Assembly: GCF_032773895.1 (NCBI RefSeq)
Contig: NZ_CP120416.1
Location: 742,001 to 806,000 of the forward strand
Origin: Teredinibacter sp. KSP-S5-2
GTDB lineage: Bacteria > Pseudomonadota > Gammaproteobacteria > Pseudomonadales > Cellvibrionaceae
Length of the DNA: 64,000 bases
Reading direction: 5' to 3'
In this document: in pieces, positions 26,270 to 34,910 of the stretch
Position numbering within the stretch: position 1 is the first letter of the stretch
Layout of the letters: every line of letters begins with the position of its first letter
Made by a program: the position numbers and the translations under genes
The notes under the pieces: generated by a model
Databases searched by the model: none
Told to the model about the DNA's origin: nothing
The model's input: only the letters and a program-made list of their open reading frames with translations

Positions 26270-28519
26270 TTAACTATATTCGGACAGTTTCTTTTCAATG
26301 TCCGCCAGTTTTGTTTCCAGTTTTTCAGCGCCGTTTCGAAAGGCTTCAATGTGCTCGCTGCCTTCTTCTTCGGCTTTATTTAATTTGTCTCGTGCTTTGT
26401 CCAGACGGCTTTTTAAGGATTCATACTGAGCGCGGGTTTTTTCTTCATCGCTCATACTTGCCATGGCTTCGGCTTTTGCTTTGGCTTTTTCAATGGCAAT
26501 TTCTGCTGCGGACTTCTCCGCCGTTTGGCTTTCAGGGGGGGCTGCATTCGGCGCTTGTTGTTTAATCTCTGCGAGTTCCTGTTCTGCCGTTGTCAGTTTT
26601 GCCTGTAATTTTTCTACCCCAGCTCTAAACGCATCTACGGTGGCAGCTTCTGCCTGTTCTGCTTCTGCCAGTTTCTCTTTTGCGGTTGCTAAGCGTTTTT
26701 TCAGCGTTTCGATCGTTTGTGTCTGTTTTTCCAGAGGCGATTGATTGAGCTTATTTTGTGCTTTTTGAATCGCTGCGTTTACTGGTGTTTGTGCTGATTC
26801 CCCTGAGTGAAACTCAGCAAGTTTTGCTTTGGCTTCGTCGACTTTCAGCTCAGCTTGTTTCAAGCGTGCTTCGCAGGACGCGATACGATCTGCATCACCC
26901 TCTTCCTTGGCGGTGTTTAATTGTGTGGTTGCACGCTCAACACGGCTTTCAGCACTGCTTAACGCGCGCTCCAGTTTAGCCAGTTGTTTTTCTGGGGAAA
27001 CATCCGGTGCAGTTTTGGCTGGTGCCGGACTGCCGTTATCTACTTCAGTGGTTTGTTGCTCAGCCAATTTTTTCTTGGCTTCTTCGGCGGCTTTTTTACG
27101 GGCAACACGTTTAGCTTCTTTTTCTGCTTCAGCTCGAGCAATACGTTCTTTGCGGAATTCAAAACGCTGTCTCGATCGATCCGATTTGCGTTTTTCTTCT
27201 TCGTGTAAGCGGATTGCGCCTTTGGATGCTCGGTAATATTGCACTAAGGGTATATTACTTGGGCAAACATAAGAGCAGGCACCACATTCAATACAGTCGA
27301 AAAGATTATGCGATTGCAGTTTGTCAAAATCTTCCGATTGCGAGTACCAATACAGTTGTTGCGGCAGCAGGTTTGCCGGGCAGGCTTCGGCACACATGCC
27401 ACAGCGGATACATGGTTGTGCGGGTTCTCCATCGGGCATTTCAGTTTTACTTGGAACCAAGATGCAGTTCGTGGTTTTTACCACAGGGATTTCCGTGTGT
27501 TCCATTGCGAAGCCCATCATCGGGCCGCCGATAATTAAACGTGCACAATCGTCATCATGGAAACGGTGTTGCTGCAATATGTGGCTAACCGGTGTGCCCA
27601 ATAGCACGTCGATGTTTTTTTGTTCTTCGACTGATTCACCGACTACAGTCGTGACGCGGCTGATCAGTGGTTCGCCGTATTTTACTGCTCGATGGGCGGC
27701 AACCGCCGTTCCCACATTTTGCACCACGATACCAATATCCGCGGGTAAGCCGCCGCTGGGCACTTCTTTACCCGTGAGTATTTGAATTAATTGTTTTTCG
27801 CCACCAGAAGGGTACTTTGTTGGGAAAACAGCAATTTCTATTTGGCTGCCTTCTGCCGCTTTTTGCATGGCGGCTATGGCTTCGGGTTTGTTGTCTTCAA
27901 TCCCGATTACGATTTCTTCCGGTTGACCCAGTAAGTGTGCCAGTAACTTTGCGCCCTCAATAATTTGATCAGCGCGCTCGCGCATCAGCATGTCGTCGGC
28001 GGTAATGTATGGCTCACACTCAGTTCCGTTTAAAATCAGTGTGGTGATTTTGGTATTAGGCCGCGGGTTGAGTTTTACTGCCGTAGGGAAGCCTGCTCCG
28101 CCCATACCGGCAATGCCTGCGTCGCGAATTTTGGTGACCAGCTCCAAGTGAGAAAACTGTGTGTAATCATCACAAGGTGTGAGTTCTACCCAGGTGTCTT
28201 CGCCGTCTGGTTTGATTACAACGCAGGGTGCAGTCATACCGGAAGGGTGCGGAATAAAACGATCTTCAATGGCGATGACTTCACCCGAAGTGGATGCATG
28301 AATGGGCGCAGAAATTAAGCCGATAGGTTCGGCAACGACCTGACCTTTTAATACTTTATCGCCTACCGAAATACAGGGTACAGCGGGTGCACCAATGTGT
28401 TGGCTTAACGGCAAAATAATTATGTTGGGTAATGGAATGCTGCCAATCGCAACCTGTGTTGATTGGTGTTTGTTTTCCGCAGGGTGCACGCCTCCGGGAA
28501 TATCGAAAATCTTTCTCAC
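26270..28519 (-). CDS. rsxC: RNF/Rsx electron transport complex subunit C with repeated coiled-coil tail
   Basis: A 749-residue NADH-facing subunit. The N-terminal half has the RnfC barrel, a [13 protein letters not shown] flavin/NADH-binding loop and two 4Fe-4S motifs ([12 protein letters not shown] and [12 protein letters not shown]). From about residue 435 an Ala/Glu/Lys-rich tail follows with at least two clear and one diverged copy of a roughly 55-residue unit (AFR.G.EKL..KL....Q.L.E). Extended tails of variable length are common in gammaproteobacterial RnfC. The ATG overlaps the rsxB stop by four bases. Confidence 0.96.
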   Translation of the reverse strand: MRKIFDIPGGVHPAENKHQSTQVAIGSIPLPNIIILPLSQHIGAPAVPCISVGDKVLKGQVVAEPIGLISAPIHASTSGEVIAIEDRFIPHPSGMTAPCVVIKPDGEDTWVELTPCDDYTQFSHLELVTKIRDAGIAGMGGAGFPTAVKLNPRPNTKITTLILNGTECEPYITADDMLMRERADQIIEGAKLLAHLLGQPEEIVIGIEDNKPEAIAAMQKAAEGSQIEIAVFPTKYPSGGEKQLIQILTGKEVPSGGLPADIGIVVQNVGTAVAAHRAVKYGEPLISRVTTVVGESVEEQKNIDVLLGTPVSHILQQHRFHDDDCARLIIGGPMMGFAMEHTEIPVVKTTNCILVPSKTEMPDGEPAQPCIRCGMCAEACPANLLPQQLYWYSQSEDFDKLQSHNLFDCIECGACSYVCPSNIPLVQYYRASKGAIRLHEEEKRKSDRSRQRFEFRKERIARAEAEKEAKRVARKKAAEEAKKKLAEQQTTEVDNGSPAPAKTAPDVSPEKQLAKLERALSSAESRVERATTQLNTAKEEGDADRIASCEARLKQAELKVDEAKAKLAEFHSGESAQTPVNAAIQKAQNKLNQSPLEKQTQTIETLKKRLATAKEKLAEAEQAEAATVDAFRAGVEKLQAKLTTAEQELAEIKQQAPNAAPPESQTAEKSAAEIAIEKAKAKAEAMASMSDEEKTRAQYESLKSRLDKARDKLNKAEEEGSEHIEAFRNGAEKLETKLADIEKKLSEYS

Positions 28520-29133
28520 GCGGCGTGTTCCTCTTCAACTGCTTGTGAGGTGCGGTCTGTAGCAATAATTTGTACCGGCGTTGGCATTTGCCATTTCCAC
28601 TCATTTAGCCCTGATTCCACAGGACGCATTTCAATGCAGTCCACCGGACAGGGCTCGACGCATAAGTCACACCCAGTACATTCGGAACCGATAATGGTGT
28701 GCATTTGTTTGGCTGCGCCCAAGATGGCATCCACTGGACAAGCCTGTAGGCATTTTGTGCAACCAATACATTCGTCTTCACGAACGTAAGCAACTTTTTT
28801 AACGTCCGATTCCTGACCGTGTTCGGCATCTAAAGAGGGTGCCTCCACATCCAATAAGCTCGCGAGGTCATTAATTGTGGTTTGGCCACCAGGAGGGCAC
28901 TTATTAATGGGGTCGCCACCAACAATGGCTTCGGCATACGGCCGACAACCGGGGTAACCACACTGACCACACTGTGTTTGCGGCAGTAAGGCATCAACCT
29001 GATCGACCAGCGGGTTACCTTCGACTTTAAATTTAATGGAGGCAAAACCGAGAACGCCACCAAAAACGACAGCCATCCCGCCCAGGGCGAGTAGCGCGCT
29101 AAGAATAGGATTGTCGAGAAAAAAAGTAATCAT
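28516..29133 (-). CDS. rsxB: RNF/Rsx electron transport complex subunit B
   Basis: A 205-residue ferredoxin subunit. After an N-terminal helix, [16 protein letters not shown] supplies the ligands of the first cluster region, and [16 protein letters not shown] plus [16 protein letters not shown] are two classical 4Fe-4S motifs. It is the electron relay between RnfC and the membrane part. It starts three bases after rsxA. Confidence 0.97.
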   Translation of the reverse strand: MITFFLDNPILSALLALGGMAVVFGGVLGFASIKFKVEGNPLVDQVDALLPQTQCGQCGYPGCRPYAEAIVGGDPINKCPPGGQTTINDLASLLDVEAPSLDAEHGQESDVKKVAYVREDECIGCTKCLQACPVDAILGAAKQMHTIIGSECTGCDLCVEPCPVDCIEMRPVESGLNEWKWQMPTPVQIIATDRTSQAVEEEHAA

Positions 29134-29136
29134 AAG

Positions 29137-29712
29137 TTATACGAGACCCGCGAAACCCATAAATGCCAGTGACATCAAACCGGCTGTGATCATACCAATG
29201 GCCGCACCTTTAAACGGGACGGGAATATCTGCGACGGCCAACCGCTCGCGCATTGCGGAGAACAGGATAAGTACCAATGAAAATCCGACTGCGGCACCAA
29301 ACCCGTAGAGGCTGGACTGAAGAAATGTGTGTGCTTTATTGGTGTTTTGCAGGGCGACACCCAGCACGGCACAGTTGGTGGTAATAAGCGGCAAAAACAC
29401 ACCCAGTACGCGATAAAGTAGCGGGCTGGTTTTTTCGATAAACATTTTGGCAAACTGCACAACCGCTGCAATAACCAAAATAAATGAAATGGTTTTTAAA
29501 TAGGTGAGGCCGAGTGGTTCGAGTACCCAGGAGTGCACCATATAACTACACACGGATGCGAGTGTCAGAACGAATGTGGTTGCTGCACCCATGCCGATAG
29601 CACTTTCCAGTTTATTGGAGACGCCCATAAAGGGGCAGAGGCCAAGAAATTGAACCAGTACAAAATTATTGACCAGTACAGTACTTATTAAAATAACGGC
29701 AAATTCCGTCAT
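29137..29712 (-). CDS. rsxA: RNF/Rsx electron transport complex subunit A
   Basis: A 191-residue six-helix subunit, first gene of the rnf operon, matching the family across its length: [23 protein letters not shown] at the start and [14 protein letters not shown] centrally. The conserved Cys in LGLC and NC may hold the intramembrane iron centre described for RNF/NQR. No FNR-like site is visible upstream; the 148 bases before it hold repeat copy B. Confidence 0.97.
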   Translation of the reverse strand: MTEFAVILISTVLVNNFVLVQFLGLCPFMGVSNKLESAIGMGAATTFVLTLASVCSYMVHSWVLEPLGLTYLKTISFILVIAAVVQFAKMFIEKTSPLLYRVLGVFLPLITTNCAVLGVALQNTNKAHTFLQSSLYGFGAAVGFSLVLILFSAMRERLAVADIPVPFKGAAIGMITAGLMSLAFMGFAGLV

Positions 29713-29750
29713 AGCTATCTCAACTTTGTATCGTTAATTCGTAATGGCTG

Positions 29751-29846
29751 GGGGAGTGAGTGTTGTGAAGACCATCGATAGCATGGATGCTATCGATGAG
29801 CCTACAGGGATGTATTTACGGCGAGTCTGAACCGCGCTTACTCCCC
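29751..29846. repeat. Folded intergenic repeat, copy B
   Basis: Outer stem: GGGGAGTGAGTG (29751-29762) with CGCTTACTCCCC (29835-29846), including two G-T pairs. Inner stem: CATCGATAGC (29773-29782) with GCTATCGATG (29789-29798) around ATGGAT. The block AGCCTACAGGGATGTATTTA follows. It lies just after the metG stop and upstream of rsxA. Confidence 0.85.
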
Positions 29847-29860
29847 CTCCAGGAAATTAA

Positions 29861-31891
29861 TTACATTACTCGCATACCCGGCTGGGCGCCTTCGTTGGGT
29901 TCAAGAATGTATATGTCTTTTTTACCCGGTCCGGCAGCCAGCACCATGCCTTCGGACATGCCGAATTTCATTTTCCGGGGTTTTAAGTTGGCCACCATCA
30001 CGGTGTGTTTACCAATTAAATCTTCAGGTGCGTAAGCGCTTTTAATTCCGGCAAACACGTTGCGGGTTTCACCACCTAAATCCAACGTCAGGCGCAGGAG
30101 CTTATCGGCACCTTCAACATGCTCGGCATTTTTAATTAACGCCACACGTAAATCCACTTTGGCAAAATCATCAAATTCGATTTCATCCGCAACCGGTTCT
30201 TTCGCCAGCCATGAATTTTCATCTTGTTTTTTCTCTGGCTTAGCCTGGATAGTTTCTTTGCTCGCGTCGACCATTGCTTCTACCTTATCGCCTTCTACGC
30301 GCGTCATAAGCGGTTTGAATTTATTAATTTCATGTTCGCCTAAATACTCTGGTGCGGCTTTCCAATCCAGGCTTAAATTCAAAAATGCTTCCGCTGCTTT
30401 CGCTGTTGTAGGTAACACCGGGCTTAAGTAAGTCATCAACACGTTAAACATGTTAATCCCTTGGGAGCATATATCTTTAACCAGCTGCTCGTTACCTGCT
30501 TCTTTTGCCAGGGTCCAGGGTGCTTTCTCGGCAATATATTCGTTTGCCGCATCGGCCAATGCCATAATTTCCCGCATGGCTTTGCTGTATTCACGCTCTT
30601 CGTAATAATTTGCAATCACTTCCGAAGCCGCGGTGAATTTATTCCACAGCTCGGGGTTTTCGACATTACTGGACAGTATACCCCCGGCCTTTTTAATAAA
30701 ACCGGCAGAACGGCTGGCGATATTAACGACCTTGTTCACCAAATCCGAATTCACTTTTTGCACAAAGTCTTCCAGGTTAAAGTCCAGATCATCCACCCGG
30801 TTAGTCAGTTTGGATGCGTAGTAATAACGCAAGTATTCGGGGTTCAGGTGGTCAAGGTAAGTCCGCGCATTAATAAATGTACCGCGAGATTTTGACATTT
30901 TTTCGCCGTTCACCGTCAGAAAGCCGTGCACGCAAACTTTGGTGGGTGTTCTAAAGCCTGAGTCAGACAACATGGCTGGCCAAAACAGTGCATGGAAGTT
31001 AACGATGTCTTTGCCAATAAAATGGTACAGCTCGTTCTGGGAGTCTTGCCCCCAGTAGTCCTCAAAATTTAAACCGTCAGTTTTATCGCACAGGTTTTTA
31101 AAGCTGGCCATATAGCCGATAGGCGCATCCAGCCAAACGTAAAAATATTTTCCTGATTCGCCGGGAATTTCGAAACCAAAGTAAGGTGCATCGCGGGAGA
31201 TATCCCACTCTTGTAAGCCACTATCTAGCCACTCCGCTAATTTATTCGCCACTTCGTCCTGTAAGTGTCCAGCACGGGTCCACTGTTTTAGAAAGTCGGT
31301 AAATTCAGGCAGTCTAAAGAAGAAGTGTGTAGATTCTTTGGTAACGGGTGTCGCACCGGAATAGACCGATTTGGGATTAATCAAATCAGTTGCTGAATAA
31401 GTTGCGCCGCAGTTGTCGCAGTTATCGCCATATTGATCGTCGGCTTTACATTTCGGGCAGGTGCCTTTGATGTATCTGTCGGCAAGGAACATTTCCTTTT
31501 CCGGGTCATACGCCTGGGTAATCTCTCGTGATGCAATTTTGCCGTTTTCTTTCAAACGGGTGTAAATCAGGCTGGCCAGTTCCTTATTTTCTTCGGAATG
31601 GGTGCTGTGGTAGTTATCAAAGCCGATCAGAAAATCGCGAAAATCCGCTTGGTGTTCTTCGCTGATATTGGCGATTTGTTGTTCGGCGGTAATACCCAAC
31701 TGTTCGGCTTTCAGCATAATGGCGGTGCCGTGAGCATCGTCTGCGCAAACATAAATACAATTGTTGCCACGCATTTTTTGGAAGCGAACCCAAATGTCGG
31801 TTTGAATGGTTTCCACCATATGGCCGAGATGAATGGAACCGTTGGCATAAGGGAGCGCGCTCGTCACCAGAATATTGCGTGGCTTTGTCAT
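29861..31891 (-). CDS. metG: Methionyl-tRNA synthetase
   Basis: A 676-residue class I synthetase. I choose ATG 31891 ([18 protein letters not shown]), which fits the E. coli protein length; a TTG eight codons upstream is less likely. HLGH is at residues 21-24, a zinc knuckle with CPKC and CDNC follows, and the second signature reads [11 protein letters not shown]. The C-terminal 100 residues form the tRNA-binding/dimerisation domain ([22 protein letters not shown]). It is divergent from apbC, an arrangement common in gammaproteobacteria. Confidence 0.97.
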   Translation of the reverse strand: MTKPRNILVTSALPYANGSIHLGHMVETIQTDIWVRFQKMRGNNCIYVCADDAHGTAIMLKAEQLGITAEQQIANISEEHQADFRDFLIGFDNYHSTHSEENKELASLIYTRLKENGKIASREITQAYDPEKEMFLADRYIKGTCPKCKADDQYGDNCDNCGATYSATDLINPKSVYSGATPVTKESTHFFFRLPEFTDFLKQWTRAGHLQDEVANKLAEWLDSGLQEWDISRDAPYFGFEIPGESGKYFYVWLDAPIGYMASFKNLCDKTDGLNFEDYWGQDSQNELYHFIGKDIVNFHALFWPAMLSDSGFRTPTKVCVHGFLTVNGEKMSKSRGTFINARTYLDHLNPEYLRYYYASKLTNRVDDLDFNLEDFVQKVNSDLVNKVVNIASRSAGFIKKAGGILSSNVENPELWNKFTAASEVIANYYEEREYSKAMREIMALADAANEYIAEKAPWTLAKEAGNEQLVKDICSQGINMFNVLMTYLSPVLPTTAKAAEAFLNLSLDWKAAPEYLGEHEINKFKPLMTRVEGDKVEAMVDASKETIQAKPEKKQDENSWLAKEPVADEIEFDDFAKVDLRVALIKNAEHVEGADKLLRLTLDLGGETRNVFAGIKSAYAPEDLIGKHTVMVANLKPRKMKFGMSEGMVLAAGPGKKDIYILEPNEGAQPGMRVM

Positions 31892-32128
31892 AGTATTTGT
31901 TCGGAATTTGTTCAAATTTGGGGTTGGTATCCGGGGATGACCAAGACTGGCTTGACCTGCCCGCAGAAAACGCGAAACTATACCATTTTCGACACTTTAT
32001 TGTCTGCTTTCGAGCTGGTTCAATTGGACCTAACGGCCTGATTTATCATCGAATTTACAGATATCACCCATTAGTTTTATTGCTATTGACTTCCCTGTGC
32101 GGTTAAAAGGGAAGGTGAGAGGTTTTAT

Positions 32129-33244
32129 ATGAGCGCAACGAGTCAAGAATTGGACGAAATGAGAACCCGAGTGGCGGCCGTGCTGGCGAAAACCCAGTTG
32201 CCGGAATTACAGGAATTGAATCATGCGGATCAGGTGCCGTTGCAAGACTGCTTTGAACTGGAGGCCTCGTCGAATAAGCCTCTTTTGAAAGTGACGCTCG
32301 GTTTTGCCTGCCAAACTGAACTGGCTTCCATTGAAACTCACATTCGTCAGGCGATGATGGCGGAAGGCATCGATGTGGATGTTGCCGTTGACTGGATGGT
32401 TTTAGCTGGTGAAACCAGCGAACAGCGTGCCGGGGTGCCGGGCGTGAAGCAGATAGTAGCCATTGCTTCAGGTAAGGGCGGCGTGGGTAAGTCCACCACC
32501 TCAGTTAATATCGCGTTGGCGCTTGCTTACGAAGGGGCAAAGGTAGGTATTCTGGATGCGGATATCTACGGGCCAAGTCAGCCTCAGATGTTGGGTGTTG
32601 CAGATAAACGTCCAGATAATATTGACGGTAAAACCTTTGTTCCCATTGAAGCGCACGGCATTAAAGTTATCTCCATGGGCAATCTGGTCGATGAAAATAC
32701 CGCCATGGCCTGGCGTGGGCCAATGGTCAGCGGTGCGTTGCAACAGTTGCTACGCAATACAAACTGGCAGGAACTGGACTACTTGGTAATCGATATGCCG
32801 CCGGGAACAGGAGATATTCAGCTAACACTCTCACAAACTGTTCCGGTTTCAGGTTCATTAATCGTTACCACGCCTCAAGACATTGCTTTGCTGGATGCGA
32901 AAAAAGGCATTGATATGTTCCGCAAAGTCAATATTCCTGTGGTGGGCGTGGTTGAGAATATGGCGATCCATATCTGTTCAAAATGTGGTCACGGAGAAGC
33001 CATTTTTGGTTCTGACGGTGGTACACATCTGGCTCAGGAATATGGGGTGGATCTATTAGGGCAGTTGCCGCTTCAGTTGGATATTCGCCAGCAAACCGAT
33101 GAGGGCAAGCCCCCCGTTGCGGTTGACCCGGAATCACCGGTAAGCAAAATTTATCGGCAAATTGCCCGCCGTATGGGCGCTAATTTGTGGCTTCAGTCCC
33201 TGACTGGCCCTGTTGTGCCAGAAATTTCCGTGGATGATGACTAG
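32129..33244 (+). CDS. apbC: Mrp/ApbC-type iron-sulfur cluster carrier ATPase
   Basis: A 371-residue protein with an N-terminal MIP18-like segment and a deviant Walker A GKGGVGKSTTS. It also has LDADIYGPSQPQMLG and the CSKCGH pair that holds a bridging 4Fe-4S cluster between two subunits. It delivers Fe-S clusters to apo-proteins. The gene is divergent from metG and upstream of dcd, a conserved neighbourhood. A useful link here is the abundance of Fe-S proteins nearby (RsxB, RsxC, DinG). Confidence 0.95.
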   Translation: MSATSQELDEMRTRVAAVLAKTQLPELQELNHADQVPLQDCFELEASSNKPLLKVTLGFACQTELASIETHIRQAMMAEGIDVDVAVDWMVLAGETSEQRAGVPGVKQIVAIASGKGGVGKSTTSVNIALALAYEGAKVGILDADIYGPSQPQMLGVADKRPDNIDGKTFVPIEAHGIKVISMGNLVDENTAMAWRGPMVSGALQQLLRNTNWQELDYLVIDMPPGTGDIQLTLSQTVPVSGSLIVTTPQDIALLDAKKGIDMFRKVNIPVVGVVENMAIHICSKCGHGEAIFGSDGGTHLAQEYGVDLLGQLPLQLDIRQQTDEGKPPVAVDPESPVSKIYRQIARRMGANLWLQSLTGPVVPEISVDDD

Positions 33245-33485
33245 CTGGCCTTTGAAAAACTACCAGCGTTGCCATCGCGGCGTTAAAAACCGGCTCAAAA
33301 TGCTCATTTATCACGTATAAACTGCGCGTTTTCGCCTGTTTTTGCCCTGCGCTGACGGCCTCGATAACGTTTTTCCGCAGCCTGCCAGGCGCATTTGCCC
33401 TGTTGTCTTCAATTGATCGCGGGGCTTTCTAATAGTAGTATCGCCGCCAATTATTAATATCGACCTATGCAGAGATAAACCCAGT

Positions 33486-34055
33486 ATGAGCATAAAATCA
33501 GATAAGTGGATCCGCCGCATGGCAGAGCAAGAAGGCATGATCGAGCCCTACGAGCCGGGACAGGTGAGATATGACGAAAAGGATCATCGTTTAATCTCCT
33601 ATGGTACTTCCAGCTATGGCTACGATGTTCGCTGCTCAAATGAGTTCAAGATCTTTACCAATGTTCACTCTGTTACGGTAGACCCAAAGAATTTTGATGA
33701 AAGCAGTTTTGTCGATATTCAAAGTGATGTGTGTATTATCCCGCCTAACTCGTTTGCACTCGCTCGTACTGTTGAATACTTCCGTATTCCACGTAGTGTG
33801 TTGACCGTATGTTTGGGTAAATCCACTTACGCCCGTTGCGGTATTATTGTTAACGTCACACCACTGGAGCCGGAATGGGAAGGGCACGTGACTCTGGAGT
33901 TTTCCAATACCACACCATTGCCTGCAAAAATTTACGCCAACGAAGGTGTAGCGCAAATGTTGTTTTTTGAAAGTGATGAAGTGTGTGATACCTCCTATAA
34001 AGATAGAGGTGGAAAGTATCAGGGGCAGAGAGGCGTAACGTTACCTAAAACCTGA
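33486..34055 (+). CDS. dcd: dCTP deaminase
   Basis: A 189-residue trimeric dUTPase-fold enzyme that deaminates dCTP to dUTP for thymidylate synthesis. Motifs are [23 protein letters not shown] and [23 protein letters not shown], which contains the catalytic Glu, plus [13 protein letters not shown] at the C-terminus. The length is typical. A 240-base gap separates it from apbC, and a strong terminator follows. Confidence 0.97.
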   Translation: MSIKSDKWIRRMAEQEGMIEPYEPGQVRYDEKDHRLISYGTSSYGYDVRCSNEFKIFTNVHSVTVDPKNFDESSFVDIQSDVCIIPPNSFALARTVEYFRIPRSVLTVCLGKSTYARCGIIVNVTPLEPEWEGHVTLEFSNTTPLPAKIYANEGVAQMLFFESDEVCDTSYKDRGGKYQGQRGVTLPKT

Positions 34056-34146
34056 GTTTTTCAATTCTGTGTTCTCTTCGCTGTTCCTTCTATAAAAAAT
34101 AGTAGGGGAATCATTCGTAGTGAAGAATATCATGCTTAAATAAAAC

Positions 34147-34175
34147 TAAAAAAGGCTGCATATGCAGCCTTTTTT
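34147..34175 (+). terminator. Rho-independent terminator of dcd
   Basis: AAAAAAGGCTGC and GCAGCCTTTTTT flank an ATAT loop. The stem continues into A and T runs, so it could work on both strands. Confidence 0.92.
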
Positions 34176-34279
34176 ATGGCTTTAACACAAACTATTATTG
34201 TGTCCTGAATCGTTGGCTGTAAATGCTCGAAATTTGGGGGGTACAGTTACCGACTATCTTTATATTGTAGGAGTATCGA

Positions 34280-34828
34280 ATGCTAAAACGTATCTTTGCT
34301 GTCAAGGAGAATGAAAATATTGAATTTTGGGTGAGTCATAGTCTGGTTGTATTTGCCACCATCATGGGGGTGTACCTGGCAGCATCAGCAGGGTTTGAAA
34401 AAGCGATCCAGTTTGAATTACTGAAATCCGATAGAAGTGGTTATTACCTTCGTTCCGCAATGCGCGATGAGTTAGTGGATAACATCAATAATATTGAATA
34501 CTGGACAACAGATTACACCGGAGGAAACGCGCGAGCATACATTAACCACCCCGGTGAATACTCTCTGGATAATTTTATCTGGCAGGGAATGAAGTACTCT
34601 CCGGAAACATTTGAGATACCGACAGAAATTATTTCCAAAGTTCGCCGTTTTTATGTGCAGGCGGGCAATGGTTTGGAGGAAATGACTTCCCGTAACCCGG
34701 ATTTGAAAAAAGTTAACAAACTCAAAGCTGATGCAGTTAAAGCAAAAAGTGATATTTTGCCGTTAATTGAAAAAGATTTGGCAGTCTTGCGAGAAAAATT
34801 GAGTAAGGCTGGAATTGATCAGCTATAA
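34280..34828 (+). CDS. Single-helix membrane protein, unknown (182 residues)
   Basis: The ATG follows a strong TAGGAG site. One transmembrane helix is seen at about residues 21-40 (HSLVVFATIMGVYLAASAGF), leaving a mostly polar C-terminal domain of about 140 residues. That domain is rich in charged helices (KKVNKLKADAVKAKSDILPLIEKDLAVLREKL), suggesting a short coiled-coil. I recognise no family. It stands alone with its own terminator. Confidence 0.72.
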   Translation: MLKRIFAVKENENIEFWVSHSLVVFATIMGVYLAASAGFEKAIQFELLKSDRSGYYLRSAMRDELVDNINNIEYWTTDYTGGNARAYINHPGEYSLDNFIWQGMKYSPETFEIPTEIISKVRRFYVQAGNGLEEMTSRNPDLKKVNKLKADAVKAKSDILPLIEKDLAVLREKLSKAGIDQL

Positions 34829-34844
34829 GTTTGGTTATCTCTTT

Positions 34845-34873
34845 AAAAATAGCGCCATAAAGGCGCTATTTTT
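34845..34873 (+). terminator. Rho-independent terminator
   Basis: AAAAATAGCGCC and GGCGCTATTTTT with an ATAAA loop and a T-run, 16 bases after the stop. It can also serve the convergent lyase-like gene. Confidence 0.92.
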
Positions 34874-34910
34874 TTGCTCGAAACCACCAAAGTTGGTAGG
34901 TGGTTCTTAT

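Noticed and set aside
26829-27236. Long Ala/Ser-rich frame opposite rsxC
   Set aside because: Mirror of the Ala/Lys/Glu repeat coding region of rsxC; low-complexity artefact.
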